This document shows, in pieces, positions 17,345 to 25,673 of a stretch of 58,747 nucleotides of DNA. A program made the translations under genes and the position numbers. The first letter of the stretch is position 1, and each line of letters starts with the position of its first letter. The stretch is from Alphaproteobacteria bacterium (GTDB lineage Bacteria > Pseudomonadota > Alphaproteobacteria > Rhizobiales > Hyphomicrobiaceae): contig JAHJQI010000006.1 in NCBI GenBank assembly GCA_018819265.1, forward strand, positions 1 to 58,747, read 5' to 3'. The notes beneath the pieces are model-generated. The model did no database searches. It saw only the letters and a program-made list of their open reading frames with translations, and was not told the origin of the DNA.

Positions 17345-17821
17345 ATGGCCATAGACGCTCTTGTGAAGCCGATGCTTCCGCTCGCCATCTTTACCGGCTT
17401 GAAGCCGCTGCAGATAACCGAGATCGCGCGCCGCGCCGAACGCATAATCTATCGGCCCGGCGAAACCATCATCGAGGAAGATACTGTTGGCGATGCTGCC
17501 GTTCTGATTGTCGCGGGAGATGCGGTCAGGATTTCCGGCCCGGAGTACCGCGGCACGCCGGAGCCCGTAAGCCCTGGCTCGCTTCTTGGCGAGATGGCCA
17601 TGCTCGTCGAGAGCGTCCACTCCTCGACCATTATCGCCCGCGGTAACGTCAAGGCATTGCGCATTACCCGCGCCGAGATGCTCGAACAGATGGAGGAAGA
17701 CCCCTCTCTTGCCGAGCATTTCGTCGAGCGCATAACAGGCCGGCTAAGATCCCTCGCTGAGGATTTGAGGAACGCCGACCATGCGTTCGCCAGATGGAGC
17801 GCCGGCGCATCACTCCATTGA
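17345..17821 (+). CDS. Single-domain cyclic-nucleotide-binding protein
   Basis: A 158-residue protein consisting of a cNMP-binding beta-barrel (about residues 15-125) without a DNA-binding or enzyme domain. Visible are PLAIFTGLKPLQITEIARRAE, RPGETIIEEDTVGDAAVLIVAGDAV and the phosphate-binding cassette region GSLLGEMAMLVESVHSSTIIA, where the usual RSA is replaced by HSS. Loss of the phosphate-binding arginine makes true cAMP binding doubtful. It may be a protein-interaction adaptor. A second such protein is at 39565. Confidence 0.8.
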   Translation: MAIDALVKPMLPLAIFTGLKPLQITEIARRAERIIYRPGETIIEEDTVGDAAVLIVAGDAVRISGPEYRGTPEPVSPGSLLGEMAMLVESVHSSTIIARGNVKALRITRAEMLEQMEEDPSLAEHFVERITGRLRSLAEDLRNADHAFARWSAGASLH

Positions 17822-17949
17822 TGATAATGCCACCTGGACGGAAGGCTACCTTGACGTTCCAGTCGGTTCTTGTATACGTGCCCCACCCGCCCGGACCGCC
17901 TCTCCCGGGCCGCCACTCGTGGCGTCGTGCTTCTATTTAATTTCGCGGC

Positions 17950-18092
17950 ATGGAAACGAGAAACGCCCAGCCTCGGGGGGAGAGACTGGGCGTTAGCGCT
18001 CTCGCGCGTGATGCCGGGAGGGAAACCGGCATCTCAGGCTACATCTTCGGCTAGACGGGGGGCACTACCGATTTAATATGACGAGCCTGACT
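17950..18092 (-). ncRNA. Candidate small RNA with C-rich hairpin loops
   Basis: On the minus strand a promoter-like TTGACG-16-TAGATT (18126 to 18099) predicts a start near 18092. The transcript would fold into a hairpin closed by CAGGCT/AGCCTG, a hairpin GATGCCGG-TTTCCCTC-CCGGCATC (18033-18010), and a hairpin AACGCCCAG/CTGGGCGTT (17994-17962) with a loop containing TCTCTCCCCCC, followed by a short U-rich tract that may terminate it. C/U-rich loops complementary to ribosome-binding sites are typical of alphaproteobacterial sRNAs of the alpha-r14/cuckoo kind. There is no open frame of interest. No expression evidence is available. Confidence 0.55.
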
Positions 18093-18098
18093 GAGTTC

Positions 18099-18126
18099 AA
18101 TCTAGACACTCTTTCCACATCGTCAA
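18099..18126 (-). promoter_or_regulatory. Sigma-70-type promoter of the candidate small RNA
   Basis: Read on the minus strand: TTGACG, 16 bases, TAGATT. The -35 box is near consensus for the housekeeping sigma of alphaproteobacteria. The predicted start is near 18092. Confidence 0.55.
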
Positions 18127-18144
18127 TAGCTCCCCCCCCTCAAC

Positions 18145-18190
18145 TTCACAAACTTGTGAACAGATTCTTACGGTTTATCCCAGGATAAAC
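18145..18190. promoter_or_regulatory. Two perfect palindromes upstream of the small-RNA promoter
   Basis: TTCACAA-AC-TTGTGAA (18145-18160) and GTTTATCC-CA-GGATAAAC (18173-18190) are perfect inverted repeats. Their centres are 29 bases apart, and the nearer one is also about 29 bases from the -35 box, placing it at about -60 from the predicted start. This is the geometry of activator or repressor sites. The half-sites point opposite to the CRP/FNR order. The distal one could alternatively form a hairpin behind lolA, whose stop is at 18248. Confidence 0.55.
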
Positions 18191-18247
18191 AGTTGCCATG
18201 CGACAAGCTGGCCACAGTCAGCGTGATTCGCGCGCCGTTCGCGACTG

Positions 18248-18979
18248 TTACTGTGGAAAAGGACTCCCAGGGGCCTTGATTACGAATTTGCTCGCCTCGA
18301 TTTCGTTGTCCCGTTCGATATTTCCGACCTCGACACGCGTATCCAGGCCCTGCGCATCGGTCGTGATCCACTCTTTCAATTCGAGATTTTCGCTCGACTT
18401 ATCGAGCAGAAGTCGGATACTGCCGGGGGTATCGGGGCTCTTGTCCTGCAGCGCTAGCAAGAGCGAGGTATCGTTTTCCTGGACTTCCGTGATGTGCGCG
18501 TCGCGCAGAAGGTCGACGTCACTGCGCAGCAGCACCCGGAACGGGGTCTGGTCGAGCGCCACTCTGTCTTCGTTCTTCAGGTCGTGATCCTGGATCGCCA
18601 GATAAGTCCCATCCGAGATGATCACTTGGCGCGAAGGCCGAGCGTAGTTGAAGCGGAACATTCCCGGGCGTTTCATCATGAACTCGCCCTTCATGACCTC
18701 GCCATCCGCGCCGGTCTGCACGAATCTGCCCTGCAGCGTCTTCATGGAATTGAAGTAGCCGTTGATCTTTTCGACGGTCTTGGTTTGGTACTCATCAAGC
18801 GTTATTGCGCTGCTGCCGTCCGGCGCGACTTCCGCGCTCCAGCCGGTCCCCGCCGCGTTGGCCGCGGGTTTCTGGGCGTCTTCCGCCGCTAGCCGCGATG
18901 GGCCTGTCACACCGGCCACGATGCTCGCTGCAAATACGAGCGCCACCGCGACTGCCGTTGTTCTTGTCATGAAAGCCAT
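18248..18979 (-). CDS. lolA: Outer-membrane lipoprotein carrier LolA-family protein
   Basis: LolA carries lipoproteins across the periplasm from LolCDE to the outer membrane. The 243-residue product has a signal peptide (TAVAVALVFAASIVAGVTG) and the LolA fold, recognisable in INGYFNSMKTLQGRFVQTGADG, GEFMMKRPGMFRFNYARPSRQVIISDG and VALDQTPFRVLL. The start is taken at 18979 (an ATG at 18970 is equally possible); longer forms would put the signal peptide internally. It follows ftsK on the same strand, as in most Hyphomicrobiales. Confidence 0.88.
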   Translation of the reverse strand: MAFMTRTTAVAVALVFAASIVAGVTGPSRLAAEDAQKPAANAAGTGWSAEVAPDGSSAITLDEYQTKTVEKINGYFNSMKTLQGRFVQTGADGEVMKGEFMMKRPGMFRFNYARPSRQVIISDGTYLAIQDHDLKNEDRVALDQTPFRVLLRSDVDLLRDAHITEVQENDTSLLLALQDKSPDTPGSIRLLLDKSSENLELKEWITTDAQGLDTRVEVGNIERDNEIEASKFVIKAPGSPFPQ

Positions 18980-19135
18980 TTCCCACCCCGTCCCGATCCA
19001 CGCGTCGTCGGTCGCATCGCCCCTGGACGATGCGATCCGCATCGACGCCTTGTTGGCAATGAATGAGTCAAGATCTGGGCGGTGCCGCCGCGATTGTTGC
19101 AAAGCTCTGAAAATAAATGCTCATCCGGCAGCGAT

Positions 19136-21952
19136 TTACTCGGCCGCTGCCCGCTTGGCGGGATCTTTGGCCGGAGTAGCTGCAATCGCCAACGCGAAGG
19201 GCTCGCAGGCTTCTTGAAGTCTGGCCATCAGACTCGAAGCATACCGCGACGGACCACCGGCTCGCAGATGAGCCGCCACCGCCTCGACCTCTTCGCAAGT
19301 CACGAACGGCGTATGCAGGCGTGAACTACGGCCGGGCCCGGTCGCCAGGATCGCGTCGCCCTCGTTCAGGAGCTGCTCGGCGCCCTGCTCTCCGAGCACC
19401 ATCCGGGAATCGACCTTGGTCCCAAGCCTGAACGCGATCGCGCTGGACATCGCTGCCCGGATCTTCTCGCTCATGCACAGACCCGCGGTCGTCTTCGTCG
19501 CCGCCACCAGATGCACGCCGACGCCGCGACCCTTTTGCGCGATCCGAATGAGAGCCGCTTCGCACTCCCGCGGGGCCGCCCCCATCAATGCTGAGAGTTC
19601 GTCGATGACCACCACGATATGCGGCATCGGTTCGAATTCCATTTGCTCGTATTCGTATATCGGCTGCCCGGTGCGCTCGCAGAACCCCGTATGGACGGTC
19701 CGCGCGATCATTTCGCCGCGCTTCTTGGCATTTCGCACGCGATTGTTGAAAATCTCGACCGATCGCGCCGACAGCTTCGCCATGCGCTTAGCCCGCTCAT
19801 CCAATTCTTCGACGATCCAATCGAGCGCCGCCATCATCTTCTCGGTCTTGCTCAGAACGGGACACAGGAGCTGGGGGACTCCGTTGAAACAGCCGAACTC
19901 CAGAAGTTTGGGATCGAAAAGGACGAACCGGCAGTCATCCGCGCTGTGACGGAACACCAGCGACAGCAGCATCGACCTGATGCAGGTCGACTTGCCCGAA
20001 TTCTCGCGCCCGGCGATCAGCACGCTGGACAACATGGCGAGGTCCGCGACAATCGGCAGCCCTCCGGTCGAAAGGCCGAGAGCCACGGGCAGGCTGCCGC
20101 CGAACGAGCGGTAGGATTCGCCGCTCAGAAGGTCGCGCAAGGATGCCCGGTGACGATGCACGTTCGGTATTTCGATGGCGATGCCGGCACCCGTTGGAGC
20201 AGGCAGCACCGCCACGCGCACCGATCCGGCATTCATCGCCCGGCCGATGTCGTCCGCCAGTCCGACCGCGCGCAACGGATTGGATCCCTTGTCGAGGTGG
20301 ACTTCATAAACCGTCACCACCGGGCCCGGCCGGATCTCGCGAATCTCGCCTTTCACGCCGAACCGCTCGAGGACGTCTTCGAGAAGCCGCGACGTCCCGC
20401 GCAGAACGGCCTGCGTCATCTCCGGCCCGGGCCGCGCCGGAGGAGAGCTTTGCAACAGATTGAGCGAAGGTCGCCGATAGCCGCCGCCGTTCAGGGGCCG
20501 GGCCTGCAGCGAACCTGGACGGACTGCAGAACCCTGTTTCGGCTCGGGCTTGGGTTCGGGCTGTGGTTGTGATTCCGGTTGCTGCCGCCGCGGCGCCCGC
20601 GCCGGAGTTTGTATCTGAGTTGAAGACCGCAAGTGTGGCCCTGCTTTGTCCTGCGATGTGCCGGCATCGGCTACCCGGTCGGGCTCGGCGATCTGCTCTG
20701 TCGCCTGATCTTCCCTGGCAGGCGCAGTCCGATGCGCAGTTGGTTCATCCACGTCCGGCTGCCGCCCGTCCGCGTCGGCCGCAGCCGACCCCGGCTCGCT
20801 TGGCGCGTCGGACCGTTCCTCAGGGTCGATTATTCTGCGGGCGGCCGCGCGCAGCACGTTTCGGATCGCGCTGGGTTTGCCCGCTGACGATTGCGGCGCG
20901 AAGCGCCGGGCGATGCGAATGCTTTCCGCATCCGTATCCGAATCGAATCCCGCCCCCCGGTGATCGCAGCCCTCATAGTCCAGTTCGAAGGCCGCAACGA
21001 AATCAGACGCGCGAAGGTCGCCGCTCGATGCGCTGCTCGATCCCGACTCCGCTTCCGGCTTCGTCGCGCCGCGCGGGCCGGCTGCGTAAGGGTCGACATC
21101 AAGCGGACGGAAATCAGCTGCTTCGCCACGGGAAGGTTCGCGCCAGTGTCGCTCGGAAACCGGCCCTGACGGCAAACTCAATCGCGGGCTAGATCGGGGG
21201 CCCGGCCCAGGGCTTGGGTGGTCGTTCGGTGCGGCCCGTGGTTCGCGGCGCGGCTCGACGTGCGGACTGAGTTGCGGTTCGCGACGGTGAGCTTCGTCGA
21301 CCGCAGAATATCGCGTTTGCCGCTGTCCAGCGGACCGCTTCGCGCCCGAAACCGCCATCGAAGCGAACTGCCGCATGCGTTCGACGTTGATGCCTAGTGA
21401 CGCCATCAAGAAGAAAAAGCCGCAGGCGAGCAGCGCACAGAAGCTTAGCGGACTCGCATAGTCCGCCACCGCCTGGGCGATACCCCAGCTGGTGACCGCA
21501 GCGATACCGTCGCCGACGATCCCGCCATAGCCATGGTTGAGCGGCCAGGCAACGAATTTGGGAACGATTGAGACCGCGCCGGCCAGCATCAGCACGGACG
21601 CAGCGTAACTCAGGATCTTCCAGCGCGAACTCGAAACCGCACCTGACGCGACGAGTTCCAGCGACCAGAACATCGGTGCCAGCAACAAGAGCGCACTGGC
21701 AAGTCCGAACGTCTGCAGCATCAGGTCGGAGATGACGGCGCCCGGATAACCCATAAGGTTCGACGCTGCTTCGCGCGTCGCGTGAGTGAGGCTTGGGTCG
21801 GTGACCGACCAGGTCACGAGTGACAGCCAGCACACGGCGACGGCGGCAAGTAGCGCCAGCCCGGACACCCGGCCGAAGCCACGACGCAAAGCCCCCTCGA
21901 CTGCGCGCGGCAGGAGGGTGTACCTGTCATCGTTGTGATACTCTGAAAACAT
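19136..21952 (-). CDS. ftsK: FtsK-family DNA translocase, divergent and lacking the gamma domain
   Basis: FtsK anchors at the division septum and pumps DNA during chromosome segregation. The 938 residues comprise four transmembrane helices in the first 190, a long low-complexity Pro/Arg/Glu linker (about 200-530) and the alpha/beta motor (about 545-910). The motor has GRENSGKST near residue 646 where FtsK usually has GTTGSGKSV, and VVVIDELSALM as Walker B near 777; the usual ATQRPS motif is replaced by ATKTTA. The protein stops at KDPAKRAAAE, so the KOPS-reading winged-helix gamma domain is absent. It sits in the conserved ftsK-lolA position, so it may be the main copy despite this. The frame shows no disruption. 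Confidence 0.85.
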   Translation of the reverse strand: MFSEYHNDDRYTLLPRAVEGALRRGFGRVSGLALLAAVAVCWLSLVTWSVTDPSLTHATREAASNLMGYPGAVISDLMLQTFGLASALLLLAPMFWSLELVASGAVSSSRWKILSYAASVLMLAGAVSIVPKFVAWPLNHGYGGIVGDGIAAVTSWGIAQAVADYASPLSFCALLACGFFFLMASLGINVERMRQFASMAVSGAKRSAGQRQTRYSAVDEAHRREPQLSPHVEPRREPRAAPNDHPSPGPGPRSSPRLSLPSGPVSERHWREPSRGEAADFRPLDVDPYAAGPRGATKPEAESGSSSASSGDLRASDFVAAFELDYEGCDHRGAGFDSDTDAESIRIARRFAPQSSAGKPSAIRNVLRAAARRIIDPEERSDAPSEPGSAAADADGRQPDVDEPTAHRTAPAREDQATEQIAEPDRVADAGTSQDKAGPHLRSSTQIQTPARAPRRQQPESQPQPEPKPEPKQGSAVRPGSLQARPLNGGGYRRPSLNLLQSSPPARPGPEMTQAVLRGTSRLLEDVLERFGVKGEIREIRPGPVVTVYEVHLDKGSNPLRAVGLADDIGRAMNAGSVRVAVLPAPTGAGIAIEIPNVHRHRASLRDLLSGESYRSFGGSLPVALGLSTGGLPIVADLAMLSSVLIAGRENSGKSTCIRSMLLSLVFRHSADDCRFVLFDPKLLEFGCFNGVPQLLCPVLSKTEKMMAALDWIVEELDERAKRMAKLSARSVEIFNNRVRNAKKRGEMIARTVHTGFCERTGQPIYEYEQMEFEPMPHIVVVIDELSALMGAAPRECEAALIRIAQKGRGVGVHLVAATKTTAGLCMSEKIRAAMSSAIAFRLGTKVDSRMVLGEQGAEQLLNEGDAILATGPGRSSRLHTPFVTCEEVEAVAAHLRAGGPSRYASSLMARLQEACEPFALAIAATPAKDPAKRAAAE

Positions 21953-22082
21953 GTACGCGATACTGGTTGACGCTAGTCTTCCGGTTCTGACATTTGCATC
22001 CCATTGCAGCAGGTCTAAGAGCAGATGTCGGAACCATACGGAACACTAGCAAGCCTATGATTCTACTGTAGCTTTTACATCT

Positions 22083-22125
22083 AATGTTTGGTCGATACGC
22101 CAGCCGCCAGTGGGTACCAAACGTT
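22083..22125. repeat. Inverted repeat downstream of the aminotransferase gene
   Basis: AATGTTTGGT at 22083-22092 pairs with ACCAAACGTT at 22116-22125, with one G-T wobble, just past the aminotransferase stop. It may terminate or protect that transcript, although no U-tract follows. Confidence 0.45.
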
Positions 22126-22137
22126 AGAGGCGCTACA

Positions 22138-23400
22138 CTAGCCGAGAACGGAAACGATCCGTTCCAGCGCAAGCCTGATCGTCGCCGGCTCCGCAACGAG
22201 CGCCACGCGGATGAAGTTTTCACCCGGGTTTTCGCCGAAACGGTCGGTCTGGGCCAGGAAGGCGCCAGGCAGCACTTTGACACCGGCGCGTTTCCATAAG
22301 GTTACCGTTGTGTCGACGCCCCCACCGAAATGACCCACATCGAGCCACAGGAAGAATCCGCCATCCGGCCTGCGGTAGCCGAACTTTCCGCCGAGCACGC
22401 CGTCGCATACGTCGAATTTCTCTTTGTACGCCAGACGGTTGGCTTCCGTATGCGTGTCCTCCGCCCAGACCGCCGCCGAAGCCATCTGCGTCGGCCCCGG
22501 CATCTGCGGTCCGATCAGGTTGCGGATGCCCGTTAATTTCTTGAGAAAAGTTGCATCACCGGCGGCAAAGCCCGAGCGCATCCCCGGCACGTTCGACCGC
22601 TTCGACAGCGAGTTGAAAACGACGAGGTTGTCGAAGTGGCGGTCCGTCCTCACGGCAACCTCGAGGCCGCCCGTCGGCGGCGCGTGCGAATAGATCTCCG
22701 AATAGCACTCGTCGAGGAACAGCATGAAGTCATGGCGCCGCGCCAATTCCAGCGCGCGGGCGATGTAGTCCGCCGACGCGGCAGCCCCCTGCGGATTGGC
22801 CGGCGAGCACAGATAGAACGCAACCGCGCGCCGCAGCAGGTCCTCTTCGCCCGCCAGCTTGTCGAGATCGGGCAGGTTCCCCGTCGCCGGCGTCGCGTTG
22901 AGGTAGACCGGCTCCGCGTTCGTCGCCAGCGCCGCGCCGATGTAGGCGGCGTAATAGGGATTGCACATCAGCATCGCCGGCTGCTCGCCGGTCGCCAGAG
23001 CCTTCCGCCCCACCGCCGGCAGGGCAGCAAAGAACAAGCCTTCGCGCGACCCGTTGACCGGCAGGATCTCGCTGTCCGCATCGAGCTTGACGCCCGCCCC
23101 GTATCGCCGCTCCGCCCAGGCCGCGATGGCGCCGCGCAACTCAGCGTAACCGTTGATCGGCGGATACTTGGAAAACAGCGCTTCGGCGGCCTTCATCTCG
23201 TCAAGTATGAAGTCCGGCTTCGTCTCGCGCGGCTCCCCCAGCGTCAGGTCGATCTCCGGGCTCATCCCAGGCGCGAACTCGGCCAGCATCTCACGCGTCC
23301 GCGAAAACGGATAAGGGAAGTTGCCCGACGCAAGCTGCGCCAGGCCGCTTGCCGCTTTGCTGCCGTCGCTCTGTCGTGGAGAAGAAGAACCGCTTGTCAT
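22138..23400 (-). CDS. PLP-dependent class I/II aminotransferase
   Basis: A 420-residue fold-type I aminotransferase. Markers are LTLGEPRETKPDF, PINGYAELRGAIAAW, LPVNGSREGLFFAA, CSPANPQGAAAS and the lysine region VVFNSLSKRSNVPGMRSGFAAG, with the PLP-binding lysine in SLSKRSN. The pattern resembles DapC-type N-succinyldiaminopimelate aminotransferases of the lysine/peptidoglycan pathway, which would match dapF elsewhere in the window, but the substrate is inferred. The start at 23400 is chosen because the longer form has an unrelated Arg-rich prefix. It is upstream of ftsK on the same strand, a common arrangement in this order. Confidence 0.85.
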   Translation of the reverse strand: MTSGSSSPRQSDGSKAASGLAQLASGNFPYPFSRTREMLAEFAPGMSPEIDLTLGEPRETKPDFILDEMKAAEALFSKYPPINGYAELRGAIAAWAERRYGAGVKLDADSEILPVNGSREGLFFAALPAVGRKALATGEQPAMLMCNPYYAAYIGAALATNAEPVYLNATPATGNLPDLDKLAGEEDLLRRAVAFYLCSPANPQGAAASADYIARALELARRHDFMLFLDECYSEIYSHAPPTGGLEVAVRTDRHFDNLVVFNSLSKRSNVPGMRSGFAAGDATFLKKLTGIRNLIGPQMPGPTQMASAAVWAEDTHTEANRLAYKEKFDVCDGVLGGKFGYRRPDGGFFLWLDVGHFGGGVDTTVTLWKRAGVKVLPGAFLAQTDRFGENPGENFIRVALVAEPATIRLALERIVSVLG

Positions 23401-23600
23401 GGGCGCATCAGGCTTTCGCGAAGTGATCGAGGCCCGCGCACCATAGCCGAGTTTGCCGGCGGGTGTGAAAGGGGCGCCGAGTGAGGTGGCCGCCAAACAG
23501 CCATGAGCTGGCTGTGCGACGTGTCTCCATCGACGAGGAGATTGAGCCAAACGTGACATTCGGGCCGTGACACGCTTCACCTGACAGGGCTTCCGCAGAA

Positions 23601-23730
23601 GCGTGCGGTCTCTTGTAGGGTGGATAGAGCGAAGCGAAATCCACCAAATTGCTCACCGGATGCCGAACGCTCTGCGGCGGGTTACGCTTCGCTCAAACCC
23701 GCCCTACAAGCCCCTCATGTTCATCCGCCC
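23601..23730. repeat. 130-bp direct repeat, copy 1
   Basis: This copy begins GCGTGCGGTCTCTTGTAGGG and ends TCATCCGCCC. It contains an imperfect inverted pair, GTAGGGTGGATAGAGCGAAG near its left and CTTCGCTCAAACCCGCCCTAC-like sequence near its right, so it can fold into a long hairpin. Elements with GTAGGGTGG...CCACCCTAC ends are common non-coding repeats in proteobacteria. Copy 2 is 172 bases downstream. Confidence 0.9.
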
Positions 23731-23772
23731 TACTTGCTGCGTGCCACCCAAGTAGTGCATTGGATGAATGAA

Positions 23773-23902
23773 GCGTGCGGTCTCGTGTAGGGTGGATAGA
23801 GCGAAGCGAAATCCACCAGATTGCTCACCGGATGCCGAACGCTTTGCGGCGGGTTACGCTTCGCTCAAACCCGCCCTACAAGCCCCTCATGTTCATCCAC
23901 CC
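23773..23902. repeat. 130-bp direct repeat, copy 2
   Basis: Differs from copy 1 at only about five positions (for example TCTCGTG for TCTCTTG, CCACCAG for CCACCAA, GCTTTGC for GCTCTGC). Its last ten bases overlap the end of the hydrolase gene, and the TGA stop of that gene lies inside the repeat. Forty-two bases separate the copies. Confidence 0.9.
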
Positions 23903-24777
23903 CTGAAGAACCGGATCAGTGCTGCCGCCGTCTCATCGGGGACCTCTTCGGGGAGGTAGTGGCCGCACGCCAGCGCGGCTCCTTCAACATGGGCCGCCTT
24001 TTCACGCCAGGTTTCGAGAACGTCATAGAGCTTGCCGACCAGACCTTTGGCGCCCCACAGCGCCAGCAGCGGCATCTCCAGCCGCTTGTCTTTGTCCTCC
24101 GCGTCGTGAGCAAGATCGATTGAAGCAGCCGCCCGGTAATCTTCGCACGTCGCCGCGATGCAGGCCGCATCGCTGAAGCATCGAATATATTCGGCAACCG
24201 CTGCTTCGCTGAAGGCTGCCGTATTGCCCTTGCTCCATGCGGCCAGCTTGCTGAGCAAATAGAATGACGGATCGGCGCCGATCAGCCGTTCGGGCAACGG
24301 AGCGGGCTGAATGAGAAAAAACCAATGATAATACCCGGTGGCGAACTCTTTATTCGTTCGCTCATACATGGTCGCGGTCGGCGCGATGTCGAGCACGGCC
24401 ATCCGCTCAACCGCTTCGGGATAATCGAGCCCGAGCCGGTGCGCAACGCGCCCGCCCCTGTCATGACCGGCAACTGAGAAGCGACTGAAACCCAGCCGCG
24501 CCATCAACGCGGCCTGATCGGCGGCCATCGCCCGCTTGGAGTATGTCTCGTGGTTCGCGCTGGACACCGGCTTGTCGGAATCACCATAGCCGCGCAGATC
24601 GCTGAGAACGACTGTGTAGCCGGCCTGCACCAATTGCGGCGCCACCTTGTGCCAGCAATGATGCGTTTGCGGGTACCCGTGGAGCAGCAGAACAGGTGGA
24701 CCGCTCCCGGCCAACCTGGCGCGAAGACTCAAACCGTCCGACACTTCTATGCGCTTGTCGCTGAACCCTTCGAACAT
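23893..24777 (-). CDS. Alpha/beta hydrolase resembling haloacetate (fluoroacetate) dehalogenase
   Basis: A 294-residue alpha/beta hydrolase. LLLHGYPQTHHCWHKVAP supplies the oxyanion loop; the nucleophile is the aspartate in AGHDRGGRVAHR, where the two arginines match those that bind the carboxylate in fluoroacetate dehalogenases. YYHWFFL provides the His and Trp of the halide pocket, and CGHYLPEE the catalytic histidine. These residues favour haloacetate dehalogenase over a generic epoxide hydrolase. Activity is inferred from residues only. The last codons lie in a 130-base repeat. Confidence 0.82.
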   Translation of the reverse strand: MFEGFSDKRIEVSDGLSLRARLAGSGPPVLLLHGYPQTHHCWHKVAPQLVQAGYTVVLSDLRGYGDSDKPVSSANHETYSKRAMAADQAALMARLGFSRFSVAGHDRGGRVAHRLGLDYPEAVERMAVLDIAPTATMYERTNKEFATGYYHWFFLIQPAPLPERLIGADPSFYLLSKLAAWSKGNTAAFSEAAVAEYIRCFSDAACIAATCEDYRAAASIDLAHDAEDKDKRLEMPLLALWGAKGLVGKLYDVLETWREKAAHVEGAALACGHYLPEEVPDETAAALIRFFRGG

Positions 24778-25072
24778 GCCGCCTCCTCGCTACGCGATCG
24801 ACCGCGTCACCGCCGCTGCGCTTGCATCCAGCCGTCGCCGACGATCACATATCGCCGGTACAAAGGAAGGATCAGCCGCCTGACGGCAGCGTCGAGCCGA
24901 TGATTCGCCCGAAGTCCGTTCTGTACCTATCGGTGATGCGGCCAGCCCGGTGCAAACCCGTTTCCGTTCAACTCAATCCGGTCGCGAATCATACCGCCTG
25001 CAAGATCAGCCCACTTCCAAACGGCTGCGAGGCGAAGTCAAAGCGGCCACTGCTGCGAGCGGCCCGTTGTCA
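24778..25072. other. Intergenic region between hydrolase and rhodanese genes
   Basis: Nothing beyond the hydrolase promoter zone is expected here. No terminator, repeat or gene can be supported. Confidence 0.35.
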
Positions 25073-25483
25073 TCAAGTTTTAGCCGGCTTTTCCGGTTTC
25101 TCGACAACCGGCCCGCCGGCCTTCTTCCACGCCGAGAAACCACCTTCGACATGACTGATGTTCTCCAGCCCCATGTCGAGCAGCGTCGCCGTCGCCAGCG
25201 ACGAACGCCAGCCGGACTGACAATAGAAGACGAGCTTCTTGCCCGAGCTGAAGATCTCCTTGTGATAGGGGCTCTCCGGATCGACCCAGAATTCCAGCAT
25301 GCCGCGCGGCGCATGGAACGCCCCGGGAATCATGCCCTCACGCTCAAGCTCGCGCACATCGCGGATGTCGACGAAGACGGTGTCCGCGTCGTCCACGAAT
25401 GCTTGCGCCTCCTGCGGGGTGTGCGCCTCGATGCGCGCCGCCGCCTCCGTCACAAGCTGCTTCACACCTTTTTTCAGTCCCAT
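25073..25483 (-). CDS. Rhodanese-like domain protein
   Basis: A 136-residue single rhodanese domain that transfers sulfur from a persulfide on cysteine. The active-site loop VFYCQSGWRS has the catalytic cysteine and a closing arginine. FVDIRDVRELEREGMIPGAFHAPRGMLEFWVD is the usual first half. The ATG at 25483 is chosen because upstream codons give an unrelated sequence overlapping the amt terminator. It probably acts in sulfur trafficking or cyanide detoxification; the acceptor is unknown. Confidence 0.88.
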   Translation of the reverse strand: MGLKKGVKQLVTEAAARIEAHTPQEAQAFVDDADTVFVDIRDVRELEREGMIPGAFHAPRGMLEFWVDPESPYHKEIFSSGKKLVFYCQSGWRSSLATATLLDMGLENISHVEGGFSAWKKAGGPVVEKPEKPAKT

Positions 25484-25568
25484 GAATACTCCCGAAGACA
25501 GGTCCCACAACGCCGCGAAGACACGATCTCCTCGGCCACGGTGGAGATCCGACGCGACGCCGTCCACC

Positions 25569-25605
25569 ACAAAAAAACAGGGGCGGCCACCGCAATGACC
25601 GCCCC
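25569..25605 (-). terminator. Rho-independent terminator of the ammonium transporter gene
   Basis: On the minus strand GGGGCGG pairs with CCGCCCC (25605-25580) and is followed by TGTTTTTTT. It lies about 70 bases past the amt stop. Confidence 0.88.
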
Positions 25606-25673
25606 AATGTTTTACAGCAACATCCGATCTGACGGAACCGCCGAAGGCGATTCGGCAGCAGGAGTACCGGACC

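Noticed and set aside
17962..17994. Terminator of the cyclic-nucleotide gene on the plus strand
   Set aside because: The hairpin is followed by AGCGCT, not a U-tract, on the plus strand; the U-rich side is on the minus strand, fitting the candidate small RNA.
18145..18160. CRP/FNR site
   Set aside because: TTCACAA-N2-TTGTGAA contains the right words in the wrong order; the CRP consensus is TGTGA-N6-TCACA.
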